Assembly: GCA_018136815.1 (NCBI GenBank)
Contig: CM030937.1
Location: forward strand, 4,834,226-4,898,225
DNA length: 64,000 nucleotides
Source of the DNA: Isochrysis galbana
Taxonomy: Eukaryota; Haptophyta; Isochrysidales; Isochrysidaceae
Direction of reading: 5' to 3'
Shown here: positions 43,562 to 55,224 of the stretch, piece after piece
Numbering within the stretch: position 1 is the first letter of the stretch
How the letters are laid out: every line of letters starts with the position of its first letter
Made by a program: the position numbers and the translations under genes
The notes under the pieces: model-generated
The model's database searches: none
What the model was told of the DNA's origin: nothing
The model's input: only the letters and a program-made list of their open reading frames with translations

Positions 43562-44165
43562 AACGTTATGTCGCGCAACCGCGGCGATCACATTGGTTGG
43601 ATACAGATCGCAGCGAGGTATCCTGTCGCATCCGCGATCGACCTTTTTGTTTTAGAAGTTGTCTGCGTTTCTATGTCCCCTCCTTGCAGGCTAAGTCGCG
43701 CGTTCAGGTATCGCCGGTGCAAGGAACCGCCCCCCTTGTGTGACCCTGATTCCCCCTCAGGTGTTGGCCGTTGGATGATATCGTGGCGCTGTTTTACTTC
43801 GGTCTTCATCAACTCACTTAAGGGCTTTCGAAAGATTCCCTCCTTATTCTTGTGCGTAACTGTCGCCCCCGTCGGATCGTCCGTCGCCCCGTCGCTCTCT
43901 TGTCGGCATTCTCTTCCTTGTTCGATCTGTCAGCAGGTTCCTGTGCGTTCCGTGATAAGGATACGTTAGTGTGGAGAGTGTTGACGTGAGTGTAGTGTCA
44001 TCTCGTCGGTCCATCGGCCTCTAGCCGTCTGTCGTCTGTCGTTCTTCGTTCGTCGCTCTCGTTCTCGTTCTCGTTCCCGTTCTCGTCCCTCGTTCTCAAC
44101 ACTACCTCAACACCAAACCTCACCAATCCCTCAGCCCTAGCCTATCCATCCCGATCCGCCCAGCC
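43562..44165 (+). repeat. Partial retroposon copy and leader (delta/beta)
   Basis: Its first ~60 bp (aacgttatgtcgcgcaaccg..) are an internal piece of alpha in opposite orientation, forming an inverted repeat with 42970-43033. The rest resembles the CT-rich leader of these elements (ctcgttctcgttctcg at ~44060). Confidence 0.6.
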
Positions 44166-44911
44166 ATGTCCGCTCCGTCGTCGCGCTCGCCCTCGCCCAA
44201 GCCCGTCCTCCCGCCTTTCTCTGCTGAGGAGGTGGTCCAGCCCGTCATTCCATCACTCCCGGCCTCCTTCGCCGCGCCTTCCGCCGATCGTCTCCCTTCC
44301 GAATCATCGCATATCGAGCCCGTGGTCATGCTCGATCCGTCAGGTGTACAATCCAAGTCGACGGTCATGCTCGATCCGTCATATCCTTGCAATCGAAGAA
44401 ATCTTGCTGTTGAGCGTGGACCTTCTAGACGTTTCTATCGAGCAACCCCGAGTAGCAACCAAGGGAGGAGAAAACCAAAAACCAACGGGATCAAGGGCTT
44501 TCATGCAACTTGCATCAAGGGGAAAGATAACCAAAAACCAAAGCAGCGAATCTAAATCAATCTCCAAGGGGACATGGCAAACCAAGGACCTAGGAGAAAG
44601 ATTCCCTCACCCAAGCAGCGAACCTAAATCGATCTCCAAGGGGAGATGGCAAACCAAACCTGATTGCCCCCAGAAGCAGGTAAAGAAACGCGGGGAGATA
44701 GCGAATTAAACCTTTTGCGAGGCGCCTGGGAGGAAGAAAGGTGGGGAAACTTCCCTTCCCTTCGAGAGAAAGAGAGAGGGCGCTCCAGAACCCTAGATCC
44801 TAGGCGTCCACGCGAAGTTTTTGACCGAGAACGAGAACGAGAGAATTATAACGATAAATACCGAATGAAGAGAAGAGAGAAGCCTAGCGAGAGTCGATTC
44901 GCGAATGCGAC
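44166..44911 (+). mobile_element. LINE-derived retroposon copy beta
   Basis: Starts with an ATG frame MSAPSSRSPSPKPVLPPFS, a relative of the alpha frame, continues through YPCNRRNLAVERG, and ends in the shared 3' region and gcgaatgcgac. A 24-bp direct repeat (atgctcgatccgtca) occurs inside the frame. The next copy follows two bases later. Confidence 0.75.
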
Positions 44912-44913
44912 AT

Positions 44914-45465
44914 CCTCTTCGACTTTCCGCCTTGGTGGGAAATCCAAAACGAAGACACGCTCCGGCCATCGCTGCGGAATCTCTCTCTCTCTCTCGCTCT
45001 CTCTCTCCGTCTCTCGCGACGTGTTTGATTGAGTTACCGGTGATGTGGGGTCTCGGTTATTTCACGTTTTGCTTGGTTTGGGTGAATGATTCTGGTGCGT
45101 TCGTGAGTCGGTGCATCCTGTTGTTTTCTGCATCGTTGTCCGACGTCCTGTCGTCAGCCGTCATCCGTCGCTCTCGTTCTCGTCGCTCTCGCTCTCGTAA
45201 CACTCGTACCCACAAACTCGCCTTGCCTCTTGCCTCACCAGCCCCTGCCAACACAGCCCTCCTCTCACTCACCCTCACCTCTCGCCTCTCGCTCGATGTC
45301 GCTTTCGCCGCCGTCTTCGCCCTCGCCCAAGCCCGCCTGCCCGCCTTCCTCTGCTGACGGGCCTCAGCCCGTCAGCGTCTCCGAAGTCGTCTCCCTCGCC
45401 GCGCCTGCGCCGCCGGCCTCGCTCCTGCCTCATTGCCCTCAGGCCCTATGGGCCATTCCAATTCG
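44914..45465 (+). mobile_element. LINE-derived retroposon copy gamma, 3'-truncated
   Basis: Begins cctcttcgactttccgcc, the same start as alpha, and follows it through the Pro/Ser frame to gggccattccaattcgtca, then diverges. The 3' half is missing. The head-to-tail join with beta (2-bp spacer) is notable. Confidence 0.75.
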
Positions 45466-46106
45466 TCACTCGTGCCCCCCCATGGGCGAACTAAGTATAA
45501 ACTTAGTTGATGACAACCGTGCCCTAGCCATTCTAATATAAATACGGATGGGAATGGCCACCTCGAGGAACCCCGTGCTGCGGGGAAAACGATGCGTTAC
45601 TCTATCTAGCGTGTCTGATTGATAGCTGCATGGTAGGTGTAGGTGGGAGCCCGTGGTGGTTCAGGTTTTGGCTTCTGCTTACTACTACTACCGGGGGCCG
45701 TTGTTTCCACTCGGTAACTATTGGCAGGGACAGAAATTCTTAGGTAGCTCCCAGCGGGATTTGGGATTTCAATCCTACGAAGCAGCTCCTGGAGCGTTTT
45801 GTTGGGCAAGCGGAAGGCCCCCCCCGGGAGCTCCCGTCAAGTCTGGTAGCTTACGGGGGGTTTTGCTCACCCCAGGGGCCAGGGGCTCCCGGAGGCTATT
45901 CTTACCCCCCGGGAGCTACCGGCAGCCAGGAGCCTACGGGGGCTAACATACATACTATACACAGACTACTTTTTCAGTATAAAGGAGCATAAGTATAAGC
46001 ACAAAAATGGCACAAGTACAAGCAATAATCACATAAAACAACAAGCAAAATCAATGTTACACGATTCGATGAAGGGCATAGGCAGAAAGGGCATTGCATG
46101 TCTCAT
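45466..46106. other. Intergenic, nothing recognised
   Basis: Contains a repeated ccgggagct motif (45836, 45918) and an open frame at 45653-45946 rich in Gly/Pro/Ser without an ATG. I do not call a gene. Confidence 0.35.
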
Positions 46107-47090
46107 TCACACGACTACAAAGTTGAGGTGCTTGGCCGAAACCCCGCGAGACCGCGCGATTCGGTTCAGCACATGCCCATACTCGAGCTGTACCCGCAAG
46201 ATAGTCAGGTTGTTGGACGTCGACATTCGGTCGCAGGCAGCTACGTACGCATCCAATCCGAGGCGGCTGCACGAGCTGACTTCCCAGTCCAGGTATTCGA
46301 GCACCTCCAATTCCATCTCGGGCAACCGTGCCACTTCAAGCTCCGGAAGCGTGAGCCGGAAGTCATCACACAACACTTTCTGCAGGAACGGTGCAAACCA
46401 AAACGTTAGCAAGAGGCGCTCAAGGCGGTGTGGAGTGCGCGCTGTTGGAAAGAAGTTGAAGGAAGCGCAAGATGCAAGTGTCTCAGTAATGATCCAGCGG
46501 CAGTACGGCATACCTCGTCGTAGTGTTCCTTGCATGCTAAGTTCAGAAGAGCGATAAGGACTGGCCTCACGTTACATACGGTCAGCTGGAAGCCATAATC
46601 GAGCATGCGGTTTAAGAAGGCAAGTGCCATCATGACCGCCTCATCACTGACCTTAAGACCTGCAACTATAGCTGTTATCAACGCTGCGATCTCGGCGTGG
46701 AGTGCCAGCGTTACTGCATCCGGTGTCTCTGAGTGCGTCGGTGGCCATGGAGATGAGCAGGTCACGAGGTCAGAGACGAAGTTTGAGCCGAGCATGACCT
46801 TTTCCTCCGTCAGTACGGAGTCCTCTGATGGATGCAGGAACTGTTCGGTCGAGATGGCGCAACTGCATAGCTTGCACACAACCTCGTGGCTCACAGTCAG
46901 AATCGTCCTGCTGGAGGCGCAGATCGAGTTGGGAGACGCGAAGGGAGCGCTCATCTCGCGAAAGTCAGCACAACAGGAGGCGGCAGACGAACGGTTCGAG
47001 TCCTCGTCGACGACCGTGGGCCTGAGAGGCAAGATCTTGTTCTTCCCCGACGAGGGTCGGCAAGAGCGGAACCAGCGGAGCAGCTGCATG
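46107..47090 (-). CDS. Cyclin-box protein (PHO80/cyclin-P-like)
   Basis: Two exons: 47090-46514 and 46379-46107 (phase 0, GTATGC..CAG), about 282 aa from the ATG at 47090; an upstream exon is possible. The cyclin box runs from SDEAVMMALAFLNRMLDYG (helix 1) and NVRPVLIALLNLACKEHYDE (helix 2) across the intron to LPELEVARLPEMELEVLEYLDW (helices 4-5). Short cyclins of this kind bind Pho85/CDK-like kinases. The N-terminal 120 residues are Ser/Cys-rich. The frame upstream of 47090 runs into a 20-base G/C run and is not trusted. Confidence 0.8.
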
Positions 47091-48413
47091 AAGAGCGAGA
47101 GGTACAGCGACGCGGGTGCACTAGGGGGGGGGGGGGGGGGGGGGGGCTCCTGGTGGACTGTTGGCACTAGCTCGGTCCCCCCCCCCCTCCCCCCCCCTTC
47201 CCCCCTCTTCCCCCCTCTTCCCCTCCCCCCCCCCCCTTCCCGTCTCCTCATAGGCTGAGTTTCTCCTCCCACCGAGAGAGTTGGGAGAGGTCGGCCTCTC
47301 GCGTGGCTCTCGCTCCCGCCGCCGTCCCACGCCTCCAAGCCGGCGACGCCGAAACCGCTCCCGTCATCTTCCCATCCCGCAAATTCAAAGTTCTGTTTCT
47401 TTCCGCTCTCGTGTCGGGAAACGTTGCAGCACGGAGACGCCGCTCGTGTGGCCACGGTGGCACGCCATAGGACAACATGCACACCGTTGCAGAAGCTGGG
47501 CGTCCACTCTGAGACCGCGCCGTCACCAGAGCCAAAGATTATGGATGATTATCGACGACTTGCGGAGCACCGACTCACCGGATGGCGGATTCGGCAATCA
47601 TCTCTCATGTCTTGTCGTCCGAGGGGTTTCGTGTTTCGTCGATTTCTCGCCTATCCGTGGTCGATGCTCGATGGCGGGATTGTTCGAGGGTTGGTAAAAC
47701 TCGAGGGAAGTTGTGTGATCCAAATTCTACTCTGTAGACGTCTTATATGAAATATTTCCATGCGATTACGTACAGGTACCCCTCGTTGCCAAAATTCTGA
47801 GATTGGTAAAGTATGGCGTTCCGCTCTCTTCCCCGCCCCTCCGGGACTCTCAGCCCCCCTCCCCCTGGCGAGGGCGAGATCGCCCTTCAAGGCTCCTAGG
47901 CTCCCCAGCGGAAACGAACGGGGGGAAGGGGGGGGGAAGGCATGCGCGCCCATCTAGCGGCGCCGTGCCAGTGGGTGCTACAGGGACACCGCGAGCTCCG
48001 CGGGCGGCCCTGGTGGCGTGTTCGGCGGTCCACTGGTATGAGACGTAGCCGAGTAGCCGATGAGCCGCCACGCCCTCGGGCCGCCCTTCCCCTGCTTCTC
48101 CGGGCCTGGCGTGGCCAACCTCGTGGTGAAGTCGCCTCGAGAGCCGGGCACGCCATTGTCTTGTTCAGCACCCTGAGCACGGCTCACATGGCGCGGCTAC
48201 CTCACAAGGCTCCGTCGTATGCTCACCTGGCGTTGCGTGCTTGCATTGCGTATGGAGCGCTCGGTTCACAAGGCGTTTTTCGCAGCCTGCCTGGCTCGCC
48301 ACGCTGCTCGTCTGCTCGTGCAGCTCACCTGCACCAACCTCGCACACCCCCACCGCGGGGTAGGGGCTCCGTTGCCGATGAGGCACGGTCCCTCAGCACT
48401 GGCACTGGGCACT
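47091..48413. other. Intergenic; C runs, no gene recognised
   Basis: A G run at 47127-47146 and C runs at 47180-47240. Frames at 47942-48415 and 48180-47896 are Arg/Ala-rich and look like GC bias, not protein. Confidence 0.4.
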
Positions 48414-48449
48414 AGGATTATTAAACTAGGGTAACAAGAAAACTCTGAC
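48414..48449 (+). promoter_or_regulatory. Leader-like motif, copy 4 (upstream of FAM91)
   Basis: Reads aggattattaaactagg then gtaacaagaaaactctgac. It is 339 bp from the FAM91 ATG, most of which is an expanded CT repeat. Confidence 0.5.
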
Positions 48450-48546
48450 TGATGATCTATAATAGTGGCTCTGAGCAGGGTTCGCCTTTTTTGCTAACCC
48501 CCTCTCAACCCGCCCGCCGCTGGCGCCTGCGTCTCTCTCACTCTCA

Positions 48547-48771
<225 letters not shown>

Positions 48772-48787
48772 GCTTGCGCACGCGCGG

Positions 48788-51700
48788 ATGTCCTCCTCCT
48801 CCTCCTCTGACACGGCGGGTGCTGTCGCCGAATGGCTCGAGCGTAAGCCTGGCGCGATGCAGTGGGAAGTGCTGCCCGCCTCGCTACGCACGCGGCTAGG
48901 CTCAGAGTCTGCGTGGCTCAGGGCGGTGCGTGGCTACTGCGCGGCGCGCCAGCGGGCGTGGTGCGCAGCGCTAGGCCTCGACGAGAAGGACTACCTCATT
49001 GACCTCCTTCGACACTCGAGGGAGCACCTGATGCTCTATCCGTACCACTTGGCCGAGCGGCTGACCGCATGTGTCCCGGCCTCCTCACCATTTGAGTGAG
49101 TCCTCACTCGCCTCGCCCAGTATGTGTATTGAGGTGCCGGGAGAAGGAGAACTGCTCGCAAGAGTTGGCGACCCCTGTCACAGCCGGGGCTTGGTTCGAG
49201 ATCAGTCCCGCTCATGGGAGGTTTCCCAGACTGATCGTCGCCAGAAGAGTCGAGCACGAAGCGCCATCCTATCTGTGAGCAATGCATGCGCCGTCGGAGG
49301 GTAGGCTGAGTACCGAGCAGTTTCTTTCGGATGGCCATGCCGTCCCATCGCAGGTACTATCGAGAGATGCTCTACGAGACAATACGTGCGGAACGCTCGT
49401 ACGACTCATTGCCCAACTTTACAGCGGCTGACGCCGCGCGCTTGCTTCGAGTCGGACGCAATGAGTTCCTCCATGCCTTGAACGAATGCAGATCCAAAGG
49501 GTGGCTATGGAAGCGTCGGAGAGGCCTGATAATGCGCCAACTCCCCACTGCGCCGCCGGTAGATTTGCCGATCGAGCCCTGGTGGATGGTATGCGCCACG
49601 CCAATCGCGCTTACTCTCGCAATCGATATACTATCTGAGAAGCCGCTACGGCCCAAGGCAGGGAGCCGCCGCATGCAACTGCTAAAGCCAGGCCCCATTT
49701 GCGGAGATGGTTCAACAGCGTGGCTGACCAATAGCGGTGCTGCTGCATTCGTTGGCGGTGCTCAGCTCGATGCGGGGACAGCTGCAGAAGGTGAGGATGT
49801 CGCAAAGGACAGCACTGGTGATGAGGACTCCGGTGGAATCAGTAAGCTACATGGTAGCACTATGGCGGCTGATGGAGATATGCATGGCTTTGATGACGAT
49901 GGCGGCGCGGAAAGTGGCTCTGCTGACGGGTGGCTCAGTAGTGTCGCACGTGAGGCGCTCGTTGCATTGAGCGCAGTCCCGTTCGGGCGCAGACCGGTCT
50001 CCTCGTTGCCAAGTGACGGAATCCGCGAGCTGTACTGTGAAGGGTTGGTTCGTTTGGAAGTCCCGATAGCACCATTCGATAAAGTCGCGATACCGCCGCT
50101 TGTCGGCTTTGTCATGAATAGGGTGGCTCACGACCCAATGGAGAGGTTACTTTACCAGATCTTCGTCTCCAATGACGAGATGGCGGAGGTATGAGCCGTG
50201 CTGCCTACGCCGATATTTGCCCACTCACAGCACCTTCTAGGTGTACTGCGAACGAGCTCGAACTGAATGAGAGACGCCGATGTTTTCGAGATAAACGCAT
50301 CTCCGCAGTTTCTAGCGTCGCTCTTGAGGCGAATCCAACTTGGACTTTCCATACATGCTATGCCAACCTCCCGACCTAATGCACACAGGTGCGCCACTTG
50401 GCGTCGTTGCTGGATCAGCCGCTTGATCGCGTGCTTATGGCCGTCTCTCTTGCTTGCCGGCTTGGCTTCGCCAAAAAGAAGGATCAGCCACCGACGTCCT
50501 CCGTGTCGAGCCCCAACACGCAAGCGACTGGTGATGGGAGCGTCGACGGTACGGCCATCTTTTCAGCGCTCACAGAAGATGTGAAGGTAGCCTTTGGTGA
50601 TGGGGACGGTCTAGTCATGATGGAAGACAAGGCTCGGGTCGGCACATCAGGCAGCGACAGTGGAAGCATGGGGACGCGACTAGCTTTCCTCGTTGATTCG
50701 AAGCTTGCGGCGTGCCTGATGATGTCCAATCTGGCTGCAGAGCTGAAGCAGCATGCGGTCACGCTGTATGAGGTGAGGCTTTGGTCACGCTTGATGTCTG
50801 CACTTCATTCCTTCATCTTGCTTCCCTTGCATGGAAGCCCAAAATTCTCGCAGCACCGTCAGGCCGCAATGACGTGCTTCAAGCCCGACCCACAGCGATC
50901 CACCACTGACCCACCCAATTCCCACCCTCCCACCCGCCCTGCCCTCCCAATATCTACCTCCGTCCCGTGTCTTTTGTGGTCCAAGGTGGGGAAGATTCCG
51001 GCCGAGTCGCTCCCGGCCTTCCTCGAGGCAGCGGCCGCAGTGGTTCAACCTGCGGAGCCCGAGCTGCTCGAATACTTTGAGCATGCCATTGCCCTTCGGC
51101 ATGCCGTGCTCGCTCTGCGCGCGTCATGTCCGAATCGCCCTTTGGACATCGTCCGCACTGAATCTTTGCGTGAGCTCAGCCCGTCCACGCTTGTTCGTGT
51201 CCTGGACCGATCGTATGGCATGCTCGTTTCCATGGCTCCTCTCATTTCGCACTCAGAAACTGTGTTCTCGGACCAATCGCGTGTTCCTCATTTTGGGCCT
51301 CTTTCGCCTATTCTTGTGTCGCCGTGGCTGCGACTTGCCATCTATGAAAGTTGCCAGGCTGGCGCGCCATCACTGCTTCTCCGGAGAGGCACGCGGCTTC
51401 GTTCCCTCCCGCTGCTTTTGGAAGAGGCGCCCCATCTGCTGATCACGAGCTGGCAAGGCGAATCAAGTGTTGTGCAATCCTCCGTGGCACTCTTGTCTCT
51501 CAACGAGGCACTGTTGTATTCTCCTGTTCTTATACAAGCTTACGAGCCTGACCTTGCGAGTGTGCTGCACGTGGCATTCCCTGTATCGGCTAGAGATTTA
51601 TCTCAGTGTCGAGCCGGGGCCGCGTCAGCCGCCGAGCTGGTCCGCTCCCTCGGTCTCGAGAAGGCCTTTGGCTACGTTACTTTGCTTGATCGCAATTCAG

Positions 51701-52038
51701 GTTGGGAACCATTCGATATACGGCTCGGGCTGCCTCTTTTCGACCTCGACCTTTGCAAGGAGGTCTGCGCTGCCATCCAACGCGAGTGCCTGTTAGAAGA
51801 TGAGTCGGTGAAGGGCATGGCACAAGCCACAAAAGCTCTGGTCTCTCGTCTCGCTGCTTTTGCATCTCATTATGCCCCGCATACGGCCTCGCTGGAAGGC
51901 TGTTGTGGTCCCACAAAGGCATCTATAGGCCTCCCGTGGGTAAGTAGGTTGTTTGAAAGCGAAGATGTTGTGACTCAACCTGTCCAAAATCTCTTCTTCG
52001 ATGGCAAGGAATTGTGCGCATTTGTGGAGGCTGATTGA
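48788..52038 (+). CDS. FAM91: FAM91 family protein
   Basis: Four exons: 48788-49095, 49354-50188, 50389-50772, 50986-52038; phases 2, 0, 0; 859 aa, close to FAM91A1 (~838). In animals FAM91A1 binds WDR11 and TBC1D23 and helps capture endosome-derived vesicles at the trans-Golgi golgins. Landmarks: YPYHLAERLT, SPFE/YYREMLYETIRAERSYDS across intron 1, NFTAADAARLLRVGRNEF, PIEPWWMV, then in the C-terminal domain LMMSNLAAELKQHAVTLYE/VGKIP across intron 3 and the YF-HA-LR block. An acidic, low-complexity insert lies at ~245-305. Intron 3 is 213 bp, a multiple of three without stops, so its retention would give a 71-residue insertion. Start by the first ATG, just after a long CT repeat. Confidence 0.93.
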
Positions 52039-52636
52039 ACATTTCTCTCGCGCGCCGACTTCTAGAAAAATTTCTTTGCATGCCGTATTCTCCTCGGATA
52101 TGCTGCTATTGACCTCATGTGCCTACATGGACCTCTTTCTTCACACGCGAATTTGCTGGTGTAATGATTGCAAGCTGCTAGCACTCACCACTCATTCACC
52201 AGTGCTGGTTCTCTACAGTGATTTGCTCGGCCGTCGTGCCAATGCTGCACTTTTGTTGACACTTGGCTCTTCAGTAGCTACGAGAAGCTCGTGATAACAC
52301 CTACGCAGCAGGCACTACCACGTTCGCGCAGGGCAGCTTTGGGAGAGGGATGAGTGCACGTGCTTGGCCCGACGGACGGCTCCACACGGGCCTCAATCAA
52401 GCACCGGCCCGCAAACTTGCGCCAAGCGGCATTGCGCAACGTGGGCGGAGGGTTTAAAGCTGCGAATAACGTCCCCACCGGCGCCACTCATGGGTGCGGG
52501 CGTAACCGCCCCGCGCCCCCCCTCTTCCCCCGCCCCCGCCGCCACCTGCTACTCCAGCAGCTCCAGCTTTTCATTGCAGCGGCTGAGCCATGCGTGCGCT
52601 GAATTGCGGCGAGGTGGTGTGGGTGTAGGGCACCCT
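52039..52636. other. Intergenic, nothing recognised
   Basis: Presumed 3' UTR of FAM91, then GC-rich spacer. Confidence 0.4.
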
Positions 52637-53091
52637 AAAAAAATCTGAAGTTTCTGGGCTAACACCTACTACGGTCCGGGTTGTACCACCCTACTACCGA
52701 CATCGCCCTCATCTCCCTCTCCTCAGCTTCCTCCCCTTGCTCCCTCTTCCCATTCGTTCCTTTGCTTCGGTTTCCGTGGTGCGGCCCAGGTGCGCTACCT
52801 TGGACCTTGGGCCCAGTTTAGATCGAGTGCCGGGGTCGGGCAGGCTTGTTGATATGGATTGGAGTTCTTCGTGTCGCGAGTGCGTCCAGCGTTTTGAATA
52901 TGTCCAGGGTAATCTGAGTAATGAATCGGTGTTGTTGTTGTTTTCACTTGCGCGCCGAAGAAAAAGGAATGAAGGGTGGGAAGGGAGGAGGTGGAGGGAG
53001 GGGATATAAGGGCGGTGTCGTAGCAGTGATAGGGAGACCTAGACCTAGTGGCTAGTGGGCTAGTGGCCCAGAATCTTCAGATTTTTTTTTA
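52637..53091. mobile_element. Element X with terminal inverted repeat
   Basis: The left end reads aaaaaaatctgaagtttctg then ggctaac; the right end is the mirror (cccagaatcttcagattttt). Length ~455 bp. A TA on both outer sides would fit a TA target duplication as in Tc1/mariner-type MITEs, but the A/T runs make this ambiguous. No coding capacity. Confidence 0.6.
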
Positions 53092-53456
53092 CTTGCGCCG
53101 GGCGTCTCCCACCGTGCGTACTAGTTGGAGCGACGAAGCGAGACGCCATGCATGGCCATCGCCGATGTCACGATGCTGTTTGATGGAGATGGACGGACCC
53201 ACAAGATGAAGACGCCTTGCCCGTGACTGTGATGTGTACTACGCATTTTTTTGAGGGCGCACAACACCTTTGGAGCTCGAGAGTCTAGATATCGGCAATT
53301 GGCGTTATTAAGCTTCGCTTGTACAAGGCTGCAGCCTTCATTCAAGGCTCTTAGCCACAAGGTCTTTTGCTATGCCCCCCCGCCCCTTCGTCCCCTGCCA
53401 AGCTTGTACAAGGCTCCCAAAAAAAAATCTGAAGATTCTGGGCTACACATCGAGGC

Positions 53457-53759
53457 CGCCTCCGTCTCCTCCGCCGTCTCCTCCTCCTCCCTCGCTCCCG
53501 CCTCCTCCGTCTCCTCCTCCGCCCACGCCTCCTCCCTCTCCGCCACCGCCATCGAGGCCGCCTCCGTCTCCTCCGCCGTCTCCTCCTCCTCCCTCGCTCC
53601 CGGTGGTGAAGGCGGCGGTGGTGAAGGCGGCGGTGGTGAAGGCGGCGGTGGCGAGGGTGGAGGCGGTGAGGGTGGAGGCGGTGGGGGTGGAGGCGGCGAG
53701 GGAGGAGGCGGAGACGGAGGTGGTGGAGACGGAGGGGGTGGCGAGGGCGGAGGCGGACC
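53457..53759. repeat. Imperfect cctccg / ggcggt array
   Basis: Alternating ctcctcc/gccgcc and then ggaggcggtg-type units. The strand composition flips at about 53600, making a potential large hairpin. Any protein frame here is low-complexity and not called. Confidence 0.8.
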
Positions 53760-53783
53760 CCATTGACCCCCACTTATAAAAGT
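53743..53783 (-). repeat. E1 element 5' end
   Basis: The minus strand reads caacctacttttataagtgg, gggtcaatgggg, as at the start of E1. It directly follows LINE-derived sequence on the same strand. Confidence 0.75.
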
Positions 53784-53864
53784 AGGTTGATGATACCATC
53801 CTCAGAATCGAGGACGTGACGGGCTTCTTCACTTCTTCATCTTCATGGCTTTGAGGCTATCAGC

Positions 53865-54290
53865 TATCAGGCGTCGGTGAGTTCGGGTAAGCGAACAATC
53901 CGTCTTTGATTTTTTGAGCCGTCGATCTGTCCCTTATTGGAGTGTACCCCGCCACGGCTTCTATGGTTTGGAAGATCTGAAGCGCGGAGGTGCACCTGGC
54001 TAAGTGCGTCGAATTTTCGCGGTGTTTCCCGCAGAGTCTACATTTTGTGGTGGTCGCCGCTGTGAAACGGTTGCGTGTGTGTGCCAAGCCTTTTGTGGGT
54101 AATGTGTTTGAAGTGAGGGTGTTTGTTCGCGTGTTTTAGCAGGCGCCCGGTCGCGGCTTCGAGTTGGGCGCTCCGGGCCCCTCGGGGCCGTGCGTTAGCG
54201 CTTTTGAATGCCGCCGGGGGTAGATTGCGACGAGGCATCGGCGCGCGGCTGGCGCGATTGGCGGCGCTGGCGCGGCGGGTTCTGCGCATT
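53865..54290 (-). pseudogene. LINE ORF2 C-terminal fragment
   Basis: The minus strand reads LLKHANKHPHFKHITHKRLG, then in another frame CRLCGKHRENSTHLARC, the Cys/His knuckle (zf-RVT type) found downstream of LINE reverse transcriptases, then FAYPNSPTPDS and a stop. One frameshift separates the two parts. Confidence 0.7.
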
Positions 54291-55224
54291 CAGTGTCTTG
54301 GCTGGCCTGGACACCGGGCTGATGGCGAAGAAAGCCTTCGTAGCGTGCCCGGGCGCACGCCTAACTCGGGCGCTCCGGGACCCCTCCATTGGCGCGCTAG
54401 CAAGGGCCGCGAGGGAGCGATTTGCGATGAGTGAGGCGGCAGCGGGCATGGGGGGCAGTGGGAGGCGCGCCCGGCAGCCTGCGCGCATGGCTGTGGCTGG
54501 CCGAGGCACGCTGCACCGGGGACGCGTCGATTAGCGGCCCGACTCTCGCCCGCGCTCGCGTCGGACGTCGGCCCTCCGCCTCCGCGATAGTTAGTGAATC
54601 CTGGCCTGTTTGCGCGTTTTCTTGTTAAACATCGCTGTGGGGGCTGCGGGGGCTGCTACCGTGGGGGGTCTGGGGTCCAAACGGCAAACGGCACTGGATA
54701 TGTGCTAGTTACACCTACACCTCTCCGGTCATCATATCCAAAAATCTCGTAATGAATCCTCAATCTTGACTTGGTCAATTTTCACCCTTAGTTAGGAGTT
54801 AAAATATAGCTATTTGACCGCCCTACAAAAGGCCTGCCCGGAACCTACACTCTACACTCTAAGACCGGGCCCATGGTAGTGCACCTGGGCCGCACCCCGT
54901 AAATCGATGAAAAAAGGAACGAAGTGGGGAAGGGGAAGGGAGTATGAGATAATCTTTTAAAAAATCCCCGCTACGTGTGCGGCGTGAGGCAGCGTGCTCA
55001 TGACCCTCCCTAATACTCATCCTTAACCATCATCAACCCCTTTCCCCTTCCTCAGTTCCCTCTTAATCTTAACGTAGATACTGGCTTCGGGGATTCGGGG
55101 AGGCCGCGCGCGCTGCTTCGGCCAGGAGTTGGAGAGACGGGGGCGGGAGCTTGTGAAGGGGAAGGGAGTAAAGAAAGGGACGGGCGATGTCGTTGGAGAG
55201 GTGGAGTATGTGTATACCTAGAAA
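54291..55224. other. Intergenic; R4 repeat at 54768-54824
   Basis: Arg/Ala-rich frames at 54123-54534 on the plus strand are antisense to LINE sequence and not called. R4 (gacttggtcaattttcaccc .. tatttgaccgccct) is clear. Confidence 0.5.

Noticed and set aside
47942..48415. 157-codon plus-strand frame upstream of FAM91
   Set aside because: Arg/Ala-rich, equally open on the other strand, no family resemblance, and it ends at the leader-like motif.
53351..53773. His/Arg-rich and Gly-rich proteins over the trinucleotide array
   Set aside because: Pure low-complexity translation of a microsatellite inside a transposon.
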